64,000 nucleotides of DNA, taken from the NCBI RefSeq assembly GCF_008728515.1, contig NC_044986.1, positions 53,742,855 to 53,806,854 on the forward strand. The letters run 5' to 3'. The stretch's first letter is position 1, and the number at the start of each line of letters is the position of its first letter. Position numbers and translations under genes: made by a program. The DNA is from Papio anubis. Lineage: Eukaryota > Chordata > Mammalia > Primates > Cercopithecidae. Below the pieces are notes generated by a model. The model saw nothing but the letters and a program-made list of their open reading frames with translations. It did not search any database and had not been told where the DNA came from. Shown piece after piece: positions 24,840 through 36,112 of the stretch.

Positions 24840-25110
24840 GAATTTGAATAGCTAAAGCAAGAGTGACCAGAAAGGAAAAAGTTGTAAGCATCCGACTACT
24901 TGATTTCAAATTACACTACGAAGCTATAGTAGAAAAAATAGCATGGTACTGGCCTAAAAACAGACTCATAGGCCAATAGAACAAAATAGACAACCAAGAA
25001 ATAAATCCAACCATGTACAGCCAACTGATTTTTGACAAAGATGCCAACAATATATTGGGGAAAGGATAGTCTCTTTAATAAATGGTGCTGTGAAAACTGG
25101 ATAGCAGTTT
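24840..25110 (+). mobile_element. L1 ORF2 fragment in opposite orientation
   Basis: aatagctaaagcaagagtga, acttgatttcaaattacacta, atagcatggtactggc and taataaatggtgctgtgaaaac are plus-strand L1 ORF2 sequence, abutting the minus-strand L1M. It may be the inverted 5' part of the same insertion or a separate copy. Confidence 0.8.
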
Positions 25111-25114
25111 TTGG

Positions 25115-25215
25115 TTTTTGGTAACATGAATGAATTATATAGTGTTGAATTCTGAGATTTGAGTGTAACCCATCACCCAAGCAGTGTACACTGTACTCAG
25201 TATGTAGTTTCTAAG
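25115..25215 (-). mobile_element. L1 3' UTR fragment
   Basis: tgaattctgagatttgagtg followed by taacccatcacccaagcagtgtacactgtactcagtatgtag corresponds to the reversed 3' UTR of primate L1. Confidence 0.55.
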
Positions 25216-25838
25216 TGACTGAATGAATGAGGTGATAAAAAATACTCATTAGAATGCTGCCTTGTATTCCTAATATTATGAATAGAACTCTAATTCATAG
25301 ATATTAGAACATGAATGTGTTAGTGTTTACTAAGAATTAGGGAGCATCTACATCCAAAAATTTCTATTGCTCATTTATACTTGTTAAAGTAATAATCTTT
25401 AAAGTAATTAAATGACAAGGATTCAGACCAGTTTAAATATTGCCAGCATAGGCATATAATAACATCTTGGTGTCTCACTTAAGTCCTAACTTTAAACAAT
25501 GCATACATGCGTTTTGATTGCACTATACCTCTATGGAGCGTTATATTTCTCACACATGTTTTGCAGCTGTTCTAGTATAAGAAGCCTGAAAATTATTGTG
25601 ATTTGAGGCAGTTGGTTAACAGTTCATGAACAACATAACAGGACTGCAGTTGAAATGTATTCTTTTGTATCAAGAAGTTGAATATTTGTCAGCACTAAAA
25701 CAAATACTTCCTTTAAAAAAAAACACAATTTAGAAAATATTTTAAAAGGCTTTCTATCAGGTTTTAATAAATTCATTTTTAAATCGTAAAGTTGATATGT
25801 GGTCAACATTTGTTCCAAGAAAAATAAGATTTGTAAAA

Positions 25839-25844
25839 TGTGTA

Positions 25845-25901
<57 letters not shown>
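25839..25901 (+). repeat. Compound (TG)n(GA)n repeat
   Basis: About twelve TG units switch directly into about nineteen GA units with one AAAG interruption. Confidence 0.97.
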
Positions 25902-25914
25902 AACGAAAGCCTCC

Positions 25915-26310
25915 AGCATATGGTGGTCATTGTGCTTGGCACTAGAAATATAACAGACAAACTACATGGTTCCTGTATTAATGGAACTTAAGGTTTAGGA
26001 TAGAAAATTGTAAACATGCACTTGTCATATAGTCTATTACTGCCCATTATTTAACAGGCAATTATAGCAAAATGGTAACTGCTATAACTGAGTGCTGTAG
26101 AAGTACTTAAAAGGGGCACCCATTCTCTACTGGCAGTGAGTTGCAGGGTAGAGAGTGATTATGGCTGGCTTCCTGGTGGAGGAAGTCATGGCTAAATTGA
26201 TGCTAGGCACAAAGTTTGAGTAAAAATCAGCTAGGGAGCCAGGGGTGCAGGTCGGCTGGGTGAGGGATTTGGCAGCTAATAGGGTTTGAAGAGGAAAGAA
26301 TGAAAGGTCA
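25915..26310 (-). mobile_element. L2-like ancient LINE remnant
   Basis: ggcttcctggtggaggaagtcatgg, aggcacaaagtttgag, ggagccaggggtgcagg, and upstream ggcactagaaatataacagac..atggttcctgtattaatggaact, follow the order of an L2-related element read in reverse. Highly diverged. Confidence 0.45.
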
Positions 26311-27244
26311 ACAGGAAAACTGAAAGTATCTCAGAATAACAAGAAAATGGCTCCATATGATTAGACACATTAGTATATATTACTTGAGTTTAATCACTCC
26401 AGTTTGTAGAATTATTATTTTATATGAAAATGATTTTATTAGTGAGCATAACTGTGATCTTTATTCTTCTCAATGTCCAAGTCATTCTACAAAACTTGTT
26501 GCTAAGGGGTATGTTTAGACCATTACTTGTTAAAATCCTACTGAATAGAGTGCTCACCTGCCAAATTAAGTCATAACTTCATCAGCCCTGATAATGTATT
26601 TTTCCAAGTATTCGATTTACAAAAGCAAAGTGGCTAGGGGGCTTATCAAAATAGATTACTTAATCACACAATATATAAAAAATGTCATCTACATATAAAA
26701 TACTATTCATGTTAAACTGCACTGAAAGAATACTTCAGACCTTCACTGTCAGGCACAATTCATTCAACTTTTTTGAAAAAATGTTTTAAATACACAAAAG
26801 AGATGAATAACTTTGAACTAGACCAGTAACTTGGAGAAACAGCAGTGATGAGAAAAATGTTAAATTCTTGCTCAGAGTTTTCAGCTCATAACGGCTGGAT
26901 GCTTTTATTTTTTCATTACATTGAAAAGGAAGCAGTGATTGTTTCCTGAAAGCTAAGGGGAATACATGAAGGAAAAGGATTTGATCCAGAAAGAGAAGAG
27001 CAGTGCTCAAATGGATTTGACATTTTTGACATTTAGTAAAATACCCTGCCTTGTTCTTTCTTTGTTGTGAGCACATGGAGTTACTGGAGTCCAAAACCCC
27101 ATAAGTGGCAGGAGGAGTAGGCCTGGGGATTCATACTTGGTAATAAAAGATAATGACACAGGGAAGGCAGAGTAGAGCCACTGTGTCTCAAGTGAGATAT
27201 TCTAGGTAAAATGAGATTTTAAAAGGAAATAAGAACATTATTAC
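26311..27244. other. Unclassified sequence
   Basis: Nothing recognised. The open frame across 26786-27094 on the minus strand has no known motif. Confidence 0.45.
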
Positions 27245-27619
27245 TGCCTTAGTCTGTTGTGTACCACTATAACAGAATAGTGAGCCTGGGTAGTTTATAA
27301 AGAACGGAGATTTATTTCTTACAGTTTTGGAGACTGAAAAGTTGAAGGTCAGGAAGGCTGCTATCTTGTAAGGGCCCTCTTGCTGTGTCATTCCATGGTG
27401 GAAGGTAGCAGGGCAAGAGAGCAGGCGTGCAAGAGAGAAGGAAGGAAACCAAACTCATCAGTTTACCACAACCCAATTCCATATTAATGTCCTTGATCCA
27501 TTCATGAACACAGAGTCCTGGTGACCTAATTACCTCTTAAAACTCCCATGTCTCAACTTTTTTGATTGGGGATTAAGTTTCCAACACATGGACTTTGGGG
27601 GACACTTCAAAACACAGCA
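27245..27619 (-). mobile_element. MST-type MaLR solo LTR
   Basis: It starts tgccttagtctgttgtgtac and ends acttcaaaacacagca, the reversed ends of an MSTB-D-like LTR of normal length (375 bp). It is flanked by attac (27240-27244) and atttc (27620-27624), a 5-bp target duplication with one mismatch. Confidence 0.85.
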
Positions 27620-27924
27620 ATTTCATAACCTAATTATATATCTTCTGAGATGTTTAGAAAAAAATACGTGTGGTAATATATTTACAAAATGTGGTCTACT
27701 ACTAATAGAAAAGCTACTTCACGTTCTTTTTGATAGGTTATTAGAAATGAGATATCAGGGTTTTGTGTTTTTATTGCTGGAGTCTCTTATTTACAATCAG
27801 ACCAGGTCAGCAACCACTGGCTGTCATTACTATCTGATGGTTGTAACTGATCTTATGAATCGCAGCTACACCTGCCATATTCTTTTCAGCAGGGACATTA
27901 AAGAAATGCCATATGGTAGGACAG

Positions 27925-28065
27925 AATGACACTAGATTAGGGGTAAAGAGATTCAGGTTTTGGGTTCCCACTCTGCTGCAATATACTGTTTGTCCTTAGG
28001 TAAGTCACCTAAATTGTATGAACTCTTGCTTAAACTCTCAAAATGAGAAAGCTTTCCAGGTCTAT
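27925..28065 (+). mobile_element. MIR remnant
   Basis: gattcaggttttgggttccc, actctgctgcaat, gtccttaggtaagtcac and ctctcaaaatgagaaagc follow MIR order. Confidence 0.58.
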
Positions 28066-29473
28066 AAGTTCATTATTTAAAAATTAGACCTCGAATTATA
28101 CTGTATTGACCACCAACAGCACAGTGGAAGAGTTAATTAAAATAACAAACTAAAAGACATTTCATTCCTTTCTCCGTCAACCGTCAAATAGGTTGTGAGA
28201 GAAGAGAGTTAAAGAAAAGAATGAACTCAGACGCAAATAACAAAGCTGCCTCGTGGCAAATGATTTAATTGTCAGCAGGGCTATCTGACAAGCTGAGTTG
28301 AAGAATAATGAAAGCCCTCGGGTTCCAAAATTTCATCGTTGGGATTTTCAGCATTCAATGAATTGAGACTAGCCACAGTTAAAACTCAACAAGGTTGCAA
28401 ATGGATGACTCATCCAACACACTCTCTTCTCTGCTTGTGCCAGTCTAGTACATCAGTGGAGGCAAGTGCTCGGCCCAGAATAAGCCTGAAACCTTTACTC
28501 AGGAAAAAAGAAGGGCCATCTTCAATGTATATTTCATAAAGATGACCGTTGATTTCACTTCTCTCTTTTTTTTAATCTTACTTTCTTCCAACCAGTTGGT
28601 TCAATTTTCTAATTAAAACAACTTATCTTTTTCAGTCAGTGCCTCTAAGAGTTATCCACTTAAAGTAGTTTTGAGTCACCATTTTGAGTCTACTTTATAT
28701 TGTGCCTACTTATTCTCATTTTAATGCCAGGACTGTTTTAGTTAATTGTTCCAACCATAGGTCTGTTGCAATAAGATAAGACTAAGAGACATCAGTTTTC
28801 AGTTCAATGGCTTAGTTGTCCCCAACCATTTCAAGTTTTTAATATATTGGACACACTATATGTGTTTGCATGTGTGTACACTTGTGACTTCATGCATAAT
28901 ACGTATGTCTGTGTGTGAAGGAAGAAAAAACACAGGGAAACAAAGAGAGAGACTTCCAGGAGGAAGCAAGTTCTCAGATAGGTCGAGTGAATCATCCTTC
29001 TCTTCTTACAGAGAGCCACCAATTTAATCATAAGCCTCCAATGTTGTTAGACATATCAACTAAAAAATAAAAATAGCAGTTGAGAATTTAAAGTGTATAT
29101 AGTAAATATTAAGAAAAAAAATAAAAATTTCAGATAATTTATAACAGAGATAAATAGTAAGGCTTGAAAACATCTCAGAAACACAGACTCAGGCTCTTCA
29201 ATTAGACTTTTAAAAATCATTTTTAATTATATCTAAAATTAATTCATATGAACTACATACCTCAATAAACCAAAAATACTCCCAGAGTTGTTTGAACAGA
29301 ATTCCTTCTCAGGAAAACATTGTCAGAGACTCTTAGAAATTAGTGTTTGCCAAAGGTTAGCCATCCCTGATACTGATTCCAGACAACCAATTAAAACACC
29401 ACAAAGATAAAAGACACCAGGCAGCCTGATGTCATTACAGTAATATTACAGGCTCTACACTGAGGATGTAGTA
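28066..29473. other. Unclassified sequence
   Basis: No family recognised. The piece around 28330-28540 is somewhat less AT-rich and has a 66-codon open frame, but no splice or protein signature supports an exon. Confidence 0.45.
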
Positions 29474-29530
29474 CTAGGTTAGTGCAAAAGTTATTGTAGT
29501 TTTTGCTATTAAAAGTAATGACAAAGTAAT
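29474..29530 (+). mobile_element. MADE1 (mariner-derived MITE), partial
   Basis: ctaggttagtgcaaaagttattgtag followed by ttttgctattaaaagtaatgacaaa is the left arm and centre of the 80-bp palindromic MADE1. The right arm is largely lost. Confidence 0.85.
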
Positions 29531-29724
29531 AAAATTTAGGAACTAGTATTTATGTACAAGATATTTTTCAGTCTTTTGTTGGTAATTGTGAAATATTAGA
29601 AATTACACAAATTACCAGTTTAATTACACTTTTCACATACAAAAAAACAAGTAATAAAATTGTATTTTTAAAGAATTTCTAATTATGGGAAATACTAATG
29701 ATATTTGAATTTAAATAAAAAATG

Positions 29725-30924
29725 CAGTCATGTACTGTATAACATTTTACTCAACAACAGACAGCATGTACAACACTGGTTCCATAAGACTATAATGGAG
29801 CTAAAAAATTCCTATTGTTTAGCGATGTTGTAGTCCTCATAAAGTCCACAGGACACTCCTCACATGTTGTGGTGATGCCAGTGTAAACAAACCTACTGTG
29901 CTGCCAGTCATATAAAAATGTAGCACATGCAATTATGTACAGTACATAATGCTTGATCATAAAGGACTTTGTCACTAGTTTATGTAGTTAGTACACTATA
30001 TTTTAATTATTATTTTAAAATGTACTCCTTCTTATTTTTTTTTCAAATTAACTGTAACCCAGCCTTAGACAAGTCCTTTGAGAGATATTCCAGAAGAAAG
30101 CATTGTTATCATAGGAGATGACAGCTCCGTGCATGTTGTTGTCCCTGAAGACCTTCCAGTGGGACAAGATGTGGAGGGGGATGACAGTAACATTGAACAT
30201 CCTGACCCTGTGTAGGCCAAGACCAATGTGTGTGTATTTGTCTTAGTTTTTAAGAGAAATTTTACAAGTTCAAAAAAAATTCAAAAATGTATAAATCGGA
30301 AAAAGTTTATAGAACAAGGATGTAAAAAAATATTTTGGTACAGCTGTACAATATGTTTGTGTTTTAATCTAAGTATTATTAAAAAGTTAAAAAAATTAAA
30401 AAGTTTATGAAATACAGTTACAGTATCTTAATTTCTTACAGTAACTTTATTAGTGAAGAATGAAAAACATTCTTTTATAAATTTTGTGTAACCTAAGTGT
30501 ACAATATAAAGTCTATAATAGTATACAGTAATGTTTTAGGCCTTCACATTCACTCACCGCACACTGACTGACATGCCCAGAGCAACTTTCATTCCTGCAA
30601 GCTCCATTCATGGTAAGTGCCCCATACATGGCTACCATTTTTTAATCTTTTATACCATATTTTTATTCTTCCTTTTCTATATTTAGATATGTTTAGATAC
30701 ACAAATACTTACCACTGTGTTACAGCTGTCTACAGCATTCAAGATAGTAACATGCTGTAAAGTCTTGCAGCCTGAGAACAATAAGCTCTACCACAGAACC
30801 TAAGTGTATACTAGGCTATACCATCAAGGTTTGTATAAGTACCTTCTACCATGTTTATACAATGACAGAATCACCTAAAAAACACATCTCAGAATATATT
30901 CCCATCATTAAGTATGCATTACTA
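29725..30924 (+). mobile_element. Tigger3-like non-autonomous DNA transposon, near complete
   Basis: The left terminus cagtcatgtactgtataac and the right terminus cccatcattaagtatgcatta are imperfect inverted terminal repeats of the Tigger3 type, followed by TA. The interior contains a short remnant coding for an acidic 'GDDSSVHVVVPEDLPVGQDV'-like tail (about 30113-30213) and AT-rich filler. Length is about 1.2 kb. It lacks a full transposase and would have relied on an autonomous relative. Confidence 0.85.
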
Positions 30925-30961
30925 TATTTAAATTTTTTTAATGTGACATAAACACAGCTAG

Positions 30962-33410
30962 ATGGTACCATTCCCTCTGAAACTATTCCAATCAATAGAA
31001 AAAGAGGGAATCCTCCCTAACTCATTTTATGAGGCCAACATCATCCTGATACCAAAGCCTGACAGAGATACAAAAAAAAAGAGAGAGAATTTTAGACCAA
31101 TATCCCTGATGAACATCGATGCAAAAATCCTCAATAAAATACTGGCAAACCAAATCCAGCAGCACATCAAAAAGCTTATCCACCATGATCAAGTAGGCTT
31201 CATTCCTGGGATGCAAGGCTAGTTCAACATATGCAAATCAATAAACATAATCCAGCATATAAACAAAACCAAAGACAAAAACCACATGATTATCTCAATA
31301 GATGCAGAAAAGGCCTTGTACAAAATTCAACAGCCCTTCATGCTAAAAACTCTTAATCAATTCGGTATTGATGGAATGTATCTCAAAATAATAAGAGCTA
31401 TTTATGACAAATCCACAGCCAATATCATACTGAATGGGCAAAAACTGGAAAAATTCCCTTTGAAAACTGGCAAAGGGATGCCCTCTCTCACCACTCCTAT
31501 TCAACATAGTGTTGGAAGTTCTGGCTAGGGCAATCAGGCAAGAGAAAGAAATCAAGGGTATTCAGTTAGGAAAAGAAGAAGTTAAATTGTCCCTGTTTGC
31601 AGATGACATGATTGTATATTTAGAAAACCCCATTGTCTCAGCCCAAAATCTCCTTAAGCTGATAAGTAACTTCAGCAAAGTCTCAGAATACAAAATAAAT
31701 GTGCAAAAATCACAAGCATTCTTATACACCAGTAACAGACAAAGAGCCAAATTATGAATGAATTCCCATTCATAATAGCTTCAAAGAGAATAAAATACCT
31801 AGGAATTCAACTTACAAGGGATGTAAAGGATCTCTTCAAGGAGAACTACAAACCACTGCTCAGTGAAATAAAAGAGGACACAAACAAATGGAAGAACATA
31901 GCATGCTTATGGATAGGAAGAATTAATATTGTGAAAATGACCATACTGCCCAAGATAATTTATAGATTCAATGCTATCTCCATTAAGCTACCAATGACTT
32001 CCTTCACAGAATTGGAAAAAAACTGCTTTAAACTTCATATAGAACCAAAAAAGAGCCCACATTGTCAAGACAATCCTAAGCCAAGAGAACAAAGCTGGAG
32101 GCATCACGCTACCTAACTTCAAACTATACTACAAGGCTACAGTAACCAAAACAGCATGGTACTGGTACCAAAATGGAGATATAGATCAATGGAACAGAAC
32201 ACAGCCCTCGGAAATAATACCACACATCTATAGCCATCTGATCTTTGACAAACCTGACAAAAACAAGAAATGGGGAAAGGATTCCCTATTTAATAAATGG
32301 CGCTGGGAAAACTGGCTAGCCATAAGTAGAAAGCTGAAACTGGATCCTTTCCTTACTCCTTATACGAAAATTAATTCAAGATGGATTAGAGACTTAAATG
32401 TTAGACCTAATACCATAAAAACCCTAGAAGAAAACCTAGGTAATACCATTCAGGACATAGGCATGGGCAAGGACTTCATGTCTAAAGCACCAAAAGCAAA
32501 GGCAACAAAAGCCAAAATTGACAAATGGGATCTAATTAAACTAAAGAGCTTCTGCACAACAAAAGAAACTACCATCAGAGTGAACAGGCAACCTACAGAA
32601 TGGGAGAAAATTTTTGCATTGACAAATGGGATCTAATTAAACTAAAGAGCTTCTGCACAACAAAAGAAACTACCATCAGAGTGAACAGGCAGCCTACAGA
32701 ATGGGAGAAAATTTTTGCAATCTACTCATCTGACAAAGGGCTAATATCCAGAAACTATAAATAACTCAGTCAAATTTACAAAAAAAAAAAACAAACAACC
32801 CCATCAAAAAGTGGGCAAAGGATATTAACAGACACTTCTCAAAAGAAGATATTCATACAGCCAACAGACACTTGAAAAAATGCTCATCATCATTCACCAT
32901 CAGAGAAATGCAAATCAAAACCACAATGAGGTACCATCTCACACCAGTTAGAATGGCAATCATTAAAAAATCAGGAAACAACAGGTGCTGGAGAGGCTGT
33001 GAAGAAATAGGAACACTTTTACACTGTTGGTGGGAGTGTAAACTAGTTCAACCATTGTGGAAAACAGTGTGGTGATTCCTCAAGGATCTAGAACTAGAAA
33101 TACCATTTGACCCAGCCATCCCATTACTGGGTATATACCCAAAAGATTACAAATCATGCTGCTATAAAGACACATGCACACATATGTTTATTGCGGCACT
33201 ATTTACAATAGCAAAGACTTGGAATCAACCCAAATGTCCATCAGTGACAGACTAGATTAAGAAAATGTGGCACATATACACCATGGAATACTATTCAGCC
33301 ATAAAAAAGGATGAGTTCGTGTCCTTTGTAGGGACATGGATACAGCTGGAAACCATCATTCTCAGCAAACTATCACAAGAACAGAAAACCAAACACCGCA
33401 TGTTCTCATT
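30962..33410 (+). pseudogene. L1 ORF2 remnant (reverse transcriptase to C-terminus)
   Basis: Reading-frame pieces at 30962-31222, 31286-31528, 31509-31757, 31754-32116 and 32872-33075 cover the reverse transcriptase and downstream region of ORF2p. The catalytic block 'LSLFADDMIVYLENP' is visible at about 31588-31632. In-frame stops (for example after 'IPGMQG', where the family has tryptophan) and frameshifts separate the pieces, and the endonuclease domain is absent through 5' truncation. The family protein reverse-transcribes L1 and Alu RNA at nicked DNA. This copy cannot. Confidence 0.92.
32518..32719 (+). repeat. 101-bp perfect-phase tandem duplication inside L1
   Basis: 32518-32618 and 32619-32719 are identical at all but one position (ggcaacc versus ggcagcc). 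101 is not a multiple of three, so the duplication shifts the ORF2 frame. Confidence 0.97.
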
Positions 33411-33654
33411 CATAGGTGGGAACTGAACAGTGAGATCACTTGGACACGGGAAGGGGATCATCACACATCAGGTCCTATTGTGGGGGAGGGAGGAATAGCA
33501 TTAGGAGATATACCTAATGTAAATGATGAGTTAATGGGTGCAGCACACCAACATGGCACATGTATACACATGTAACAAACCTGCATGTTTTGCACATGTA
33601 CCTTAGAATTTAAAGTATAATTTTTAAAAAATTATAATAATTATAAAAAATATA

Positions 33655-35317
33655 TATATACACACACATATATACAATAAAGTAACTATTGACTATTGTC
33701 ACCCTTTTCAGTGTCAAATGGTGGGTCTTATTAATTTTTTCTACTTTTTATACAAATTAAGCACTCCCATCCCCCACTCCCCACCCTCCCACTACCCTTC
33801 TGAGTCTCTGGTAATTATCCTATGTCCATGAGTTCAATTATTTTGATTTTTAGATCCCACAAATAAGTGAGAACATGCGATGTTTGTTTTTCAGTGCCTG
33901 GCTTATTTCATTTAACATAATAACCTCCAGTTCCATCCATGTTGTTACAAATGACTGGATCTCCTTCTCTTTAAAGGCTGTGTCGTTCTCCATTGTGTAT
34001 ATGTACTACATTTTCTTTATCCTTTTGCCTGTTGATAGACATTTAGGTGGCTTCCAAATCTTAGCTATTGTAAACAGTGCTGAAACAAACATAGGAATAC
34101 AGATATCTCTTAGGTATACTGATTTCCTTTCCTTGGGGTTTATACCAAGCAGTGGGATTGCTGGAACATACAGAAGCTCAATTTATAGCTTTTTGAAGAA
34201 CCTCCAAACTGTTCTCCATAGTGATTGTACTAATTTACATTCCCACCAACAGTGTGCAAGGGTTCTCTTTTGTCCACAGTTTCACCAGTACTGTTATTGC
34301 CTGTTTTAGGATATAAGTCATTTTAACTGAGGTGAGATGATATCTCATTGTAGTTTTGATTTGCATTTCTCTGATGATCAGTGATGTTGAGCACCTTTCC
34401 ATATATGCATGTTTACGAATTGTATGTCTTCTTGTGAGAGATGTCTACTCAAATCTTTTGCCCATTCTTAAATTGTATGACTAGATTTTTTTTTCATGTA
34501 GAGTCGTTTGAGCTCCTTATATAATCTAGTCATTAATCCCTTGACATGTGGGTAGTTTGCAAATATTTTCTTCCATTCTTTGGGTTGTCTCTTCACTTTA
34601 TTAATTGTATATTTTGCTGTACAGAAGGTTTTTAACTTGATATTATACCATTTGTCCATTTTTGCCTTGGTTTCCAGTGCTGGTGGGAGTACTCCTCAAG
34701 AAATTTTTGCCCAAATATCCTGATAATTTTCTCCAGTGTTTTCTTGTGGTAGTTTCACAGTTAGCTATCTTAGATGTAAGTCTTTAATCCATTTCAATTT
34801 GATTTTTGCATGTTGCAAGAGATAATGGTCTAGTTTTATTCTTCTGCATATGGATATTCAGTTTTCTCAGCACTATTTATTGAAGAAACGGTCTTTTCCC
34901 CAGTGAATGCTCTTGGCAACTTCGGCAAAAATGTGTCCACTGTAGGTGTGTGGATTTGTTTCTGGGTTGTCTATTCTGTTCCATTGGTCTTTGTGTCTCT
35001 TTTTATACCAGCACCATACTGTTTTAGTTACTATTTAGTCAGTTAATATGATTCCTCCAGTTTTGTTCTTTTTCCTTAGGATAGTGTTGGCTATTCTGGT
35101 TTTTTTGTGGTTCCACACAAATTTTAGAATTATTTTTTCTATTTCTGTGAAGAAAGTCATTGGAATATGTATAGGTATTGATTTGAATTTGTAGATTGCT
35201 TTGAGTAGCATGGACACTTTAACAATATTAATTCTTCCAATCCATGAACATAGAATATTTTCTATATTTGTGGTGTCCTCTTCAATTTTCTATTTCTTTC
35301 ATCGGGGTTTTATAGTC
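33655..35317 (-). mobile_element. L1 (L1PB/L1MA-like) 3' half
   Basis: Starting with a reversed 3' UTR (actattgactattgtcaccc, tccatgagttcaattattttg) and running back through ORF2 to about ccaatccatgaacatagaat..gttttatagt. Frame is broken. More diverged than the plus-strand L1 to its left, whose tail it meets. Confidence 0.9.
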
Positions 35318-36112
35318 TTCATCATAGATACTGGATACCAGACCTTTATCGGGTGCATAGTTTGCAAACATTTTCTCCCATTCTGTAGGTTGTCTGTTCA
35401 ATCTGTTGATAGTTTCCTTTGCTGTGCAGAAGCTCTTTAGTTTAATTAGGTCTCATCTGTCAATTTTTACTTCATTGCAATCGCTTTTGGAATCTTCATG
35501 AAACCTTTTCACATTACTATGTCTAGAATGGTATTACCTAGGTTGTCTTTCAGGGTTTTTATAGTTTAGGGTTTTACATTTAAGTCTTTAATCCATCTTG
35601 AATTGATTTTTGTGTATTGTATAAGGAAAGGATCCAGTTTCAATCTTCTGCATATCTGGGTTCTCTATTCTGTTCCATTGGTCTACGCATCTGTTTTTGA
35701 AACAGTACCATGCTTTTTTGATTACTGTAGCCTTGTGATGCCTCCAGCTTTGTTCTTTTGCTTAGGATTGTCTTGGCTATTCAGGCTCTTTTTTTGGTTC
35801 CATATGAATTTTAAAACAGTTTTTTCTAATTTTGTGAAGAATCTCAATGGTAGTTTAATAGGAATAGGACTGAATTTATAAATTGCTTTGGACAGTATGG
35901 CCATCTTAACAATATTGAGTCTTCCTATCCATGAGCACAGAATTTTTTTTATTTGTTTATCATCTCTCATTTCTTTGAGCGGTGTTTTTTGTTGTTGTTG
36001 TTGTTCTCCTTGAAGAGATCTTTCACCTTCTTGGTTAGCTGTATTACCAGGTATTTTATTTTTTTGTGACAATTGTGAATGGGATTGTGTTTTTTGGCTC
36101 TCAGGTTGGCTG
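35318..36112 (-). mobile_element. L1 ORF2 segment lacking 3' end
   Basis: It starts at atactggataccagaccttt and runs upstream through the ORF2 reverse-transcriptase region to tttggctctcaggttggctg, with an internal deletion near 35655. It re-covers ORF2 territory already present in the adjoining L1, so it is a separate copy. It has no 3' UTR or A-tail. Confidence 0.88.

Larger units (their letters stand above)
30955..33650 (+). mobile_element. L1 (primate L1PA-type), 5'-truncated at ORF2 reverse transcriptase
   Basis: About 2.7 kb runs from within the ORF2 reverse-transcriptase domain (agctagatggtaccattccc) through the ORF2 end (about 33410) and a 3' UTR (agtgagatcacttggacacg..atgtaccttagaatttaaag) to a degraded A/T-rich tail. 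It contains a 101-bp tandem duplication at 32518-32719. It sits about 30 bp beyond the Tigger3 right end and tail-to-tail with minus-strand L1 at 33655. No clear target duplication was found. Confidence 0.95.

Noticed and set aside
28330..28540. Less AT-rich patch with a 66-codon open frame, considered as an exon
   Set aside because: No convincing splice pair, reading-frame conservation or protein similarity can be judged from one sequence.
33875..34309. 144-codon open frame on the plus strand
   Set aside because: Antisense to L1 3' UTR/ORF2 (33655-35317). Not a gene.
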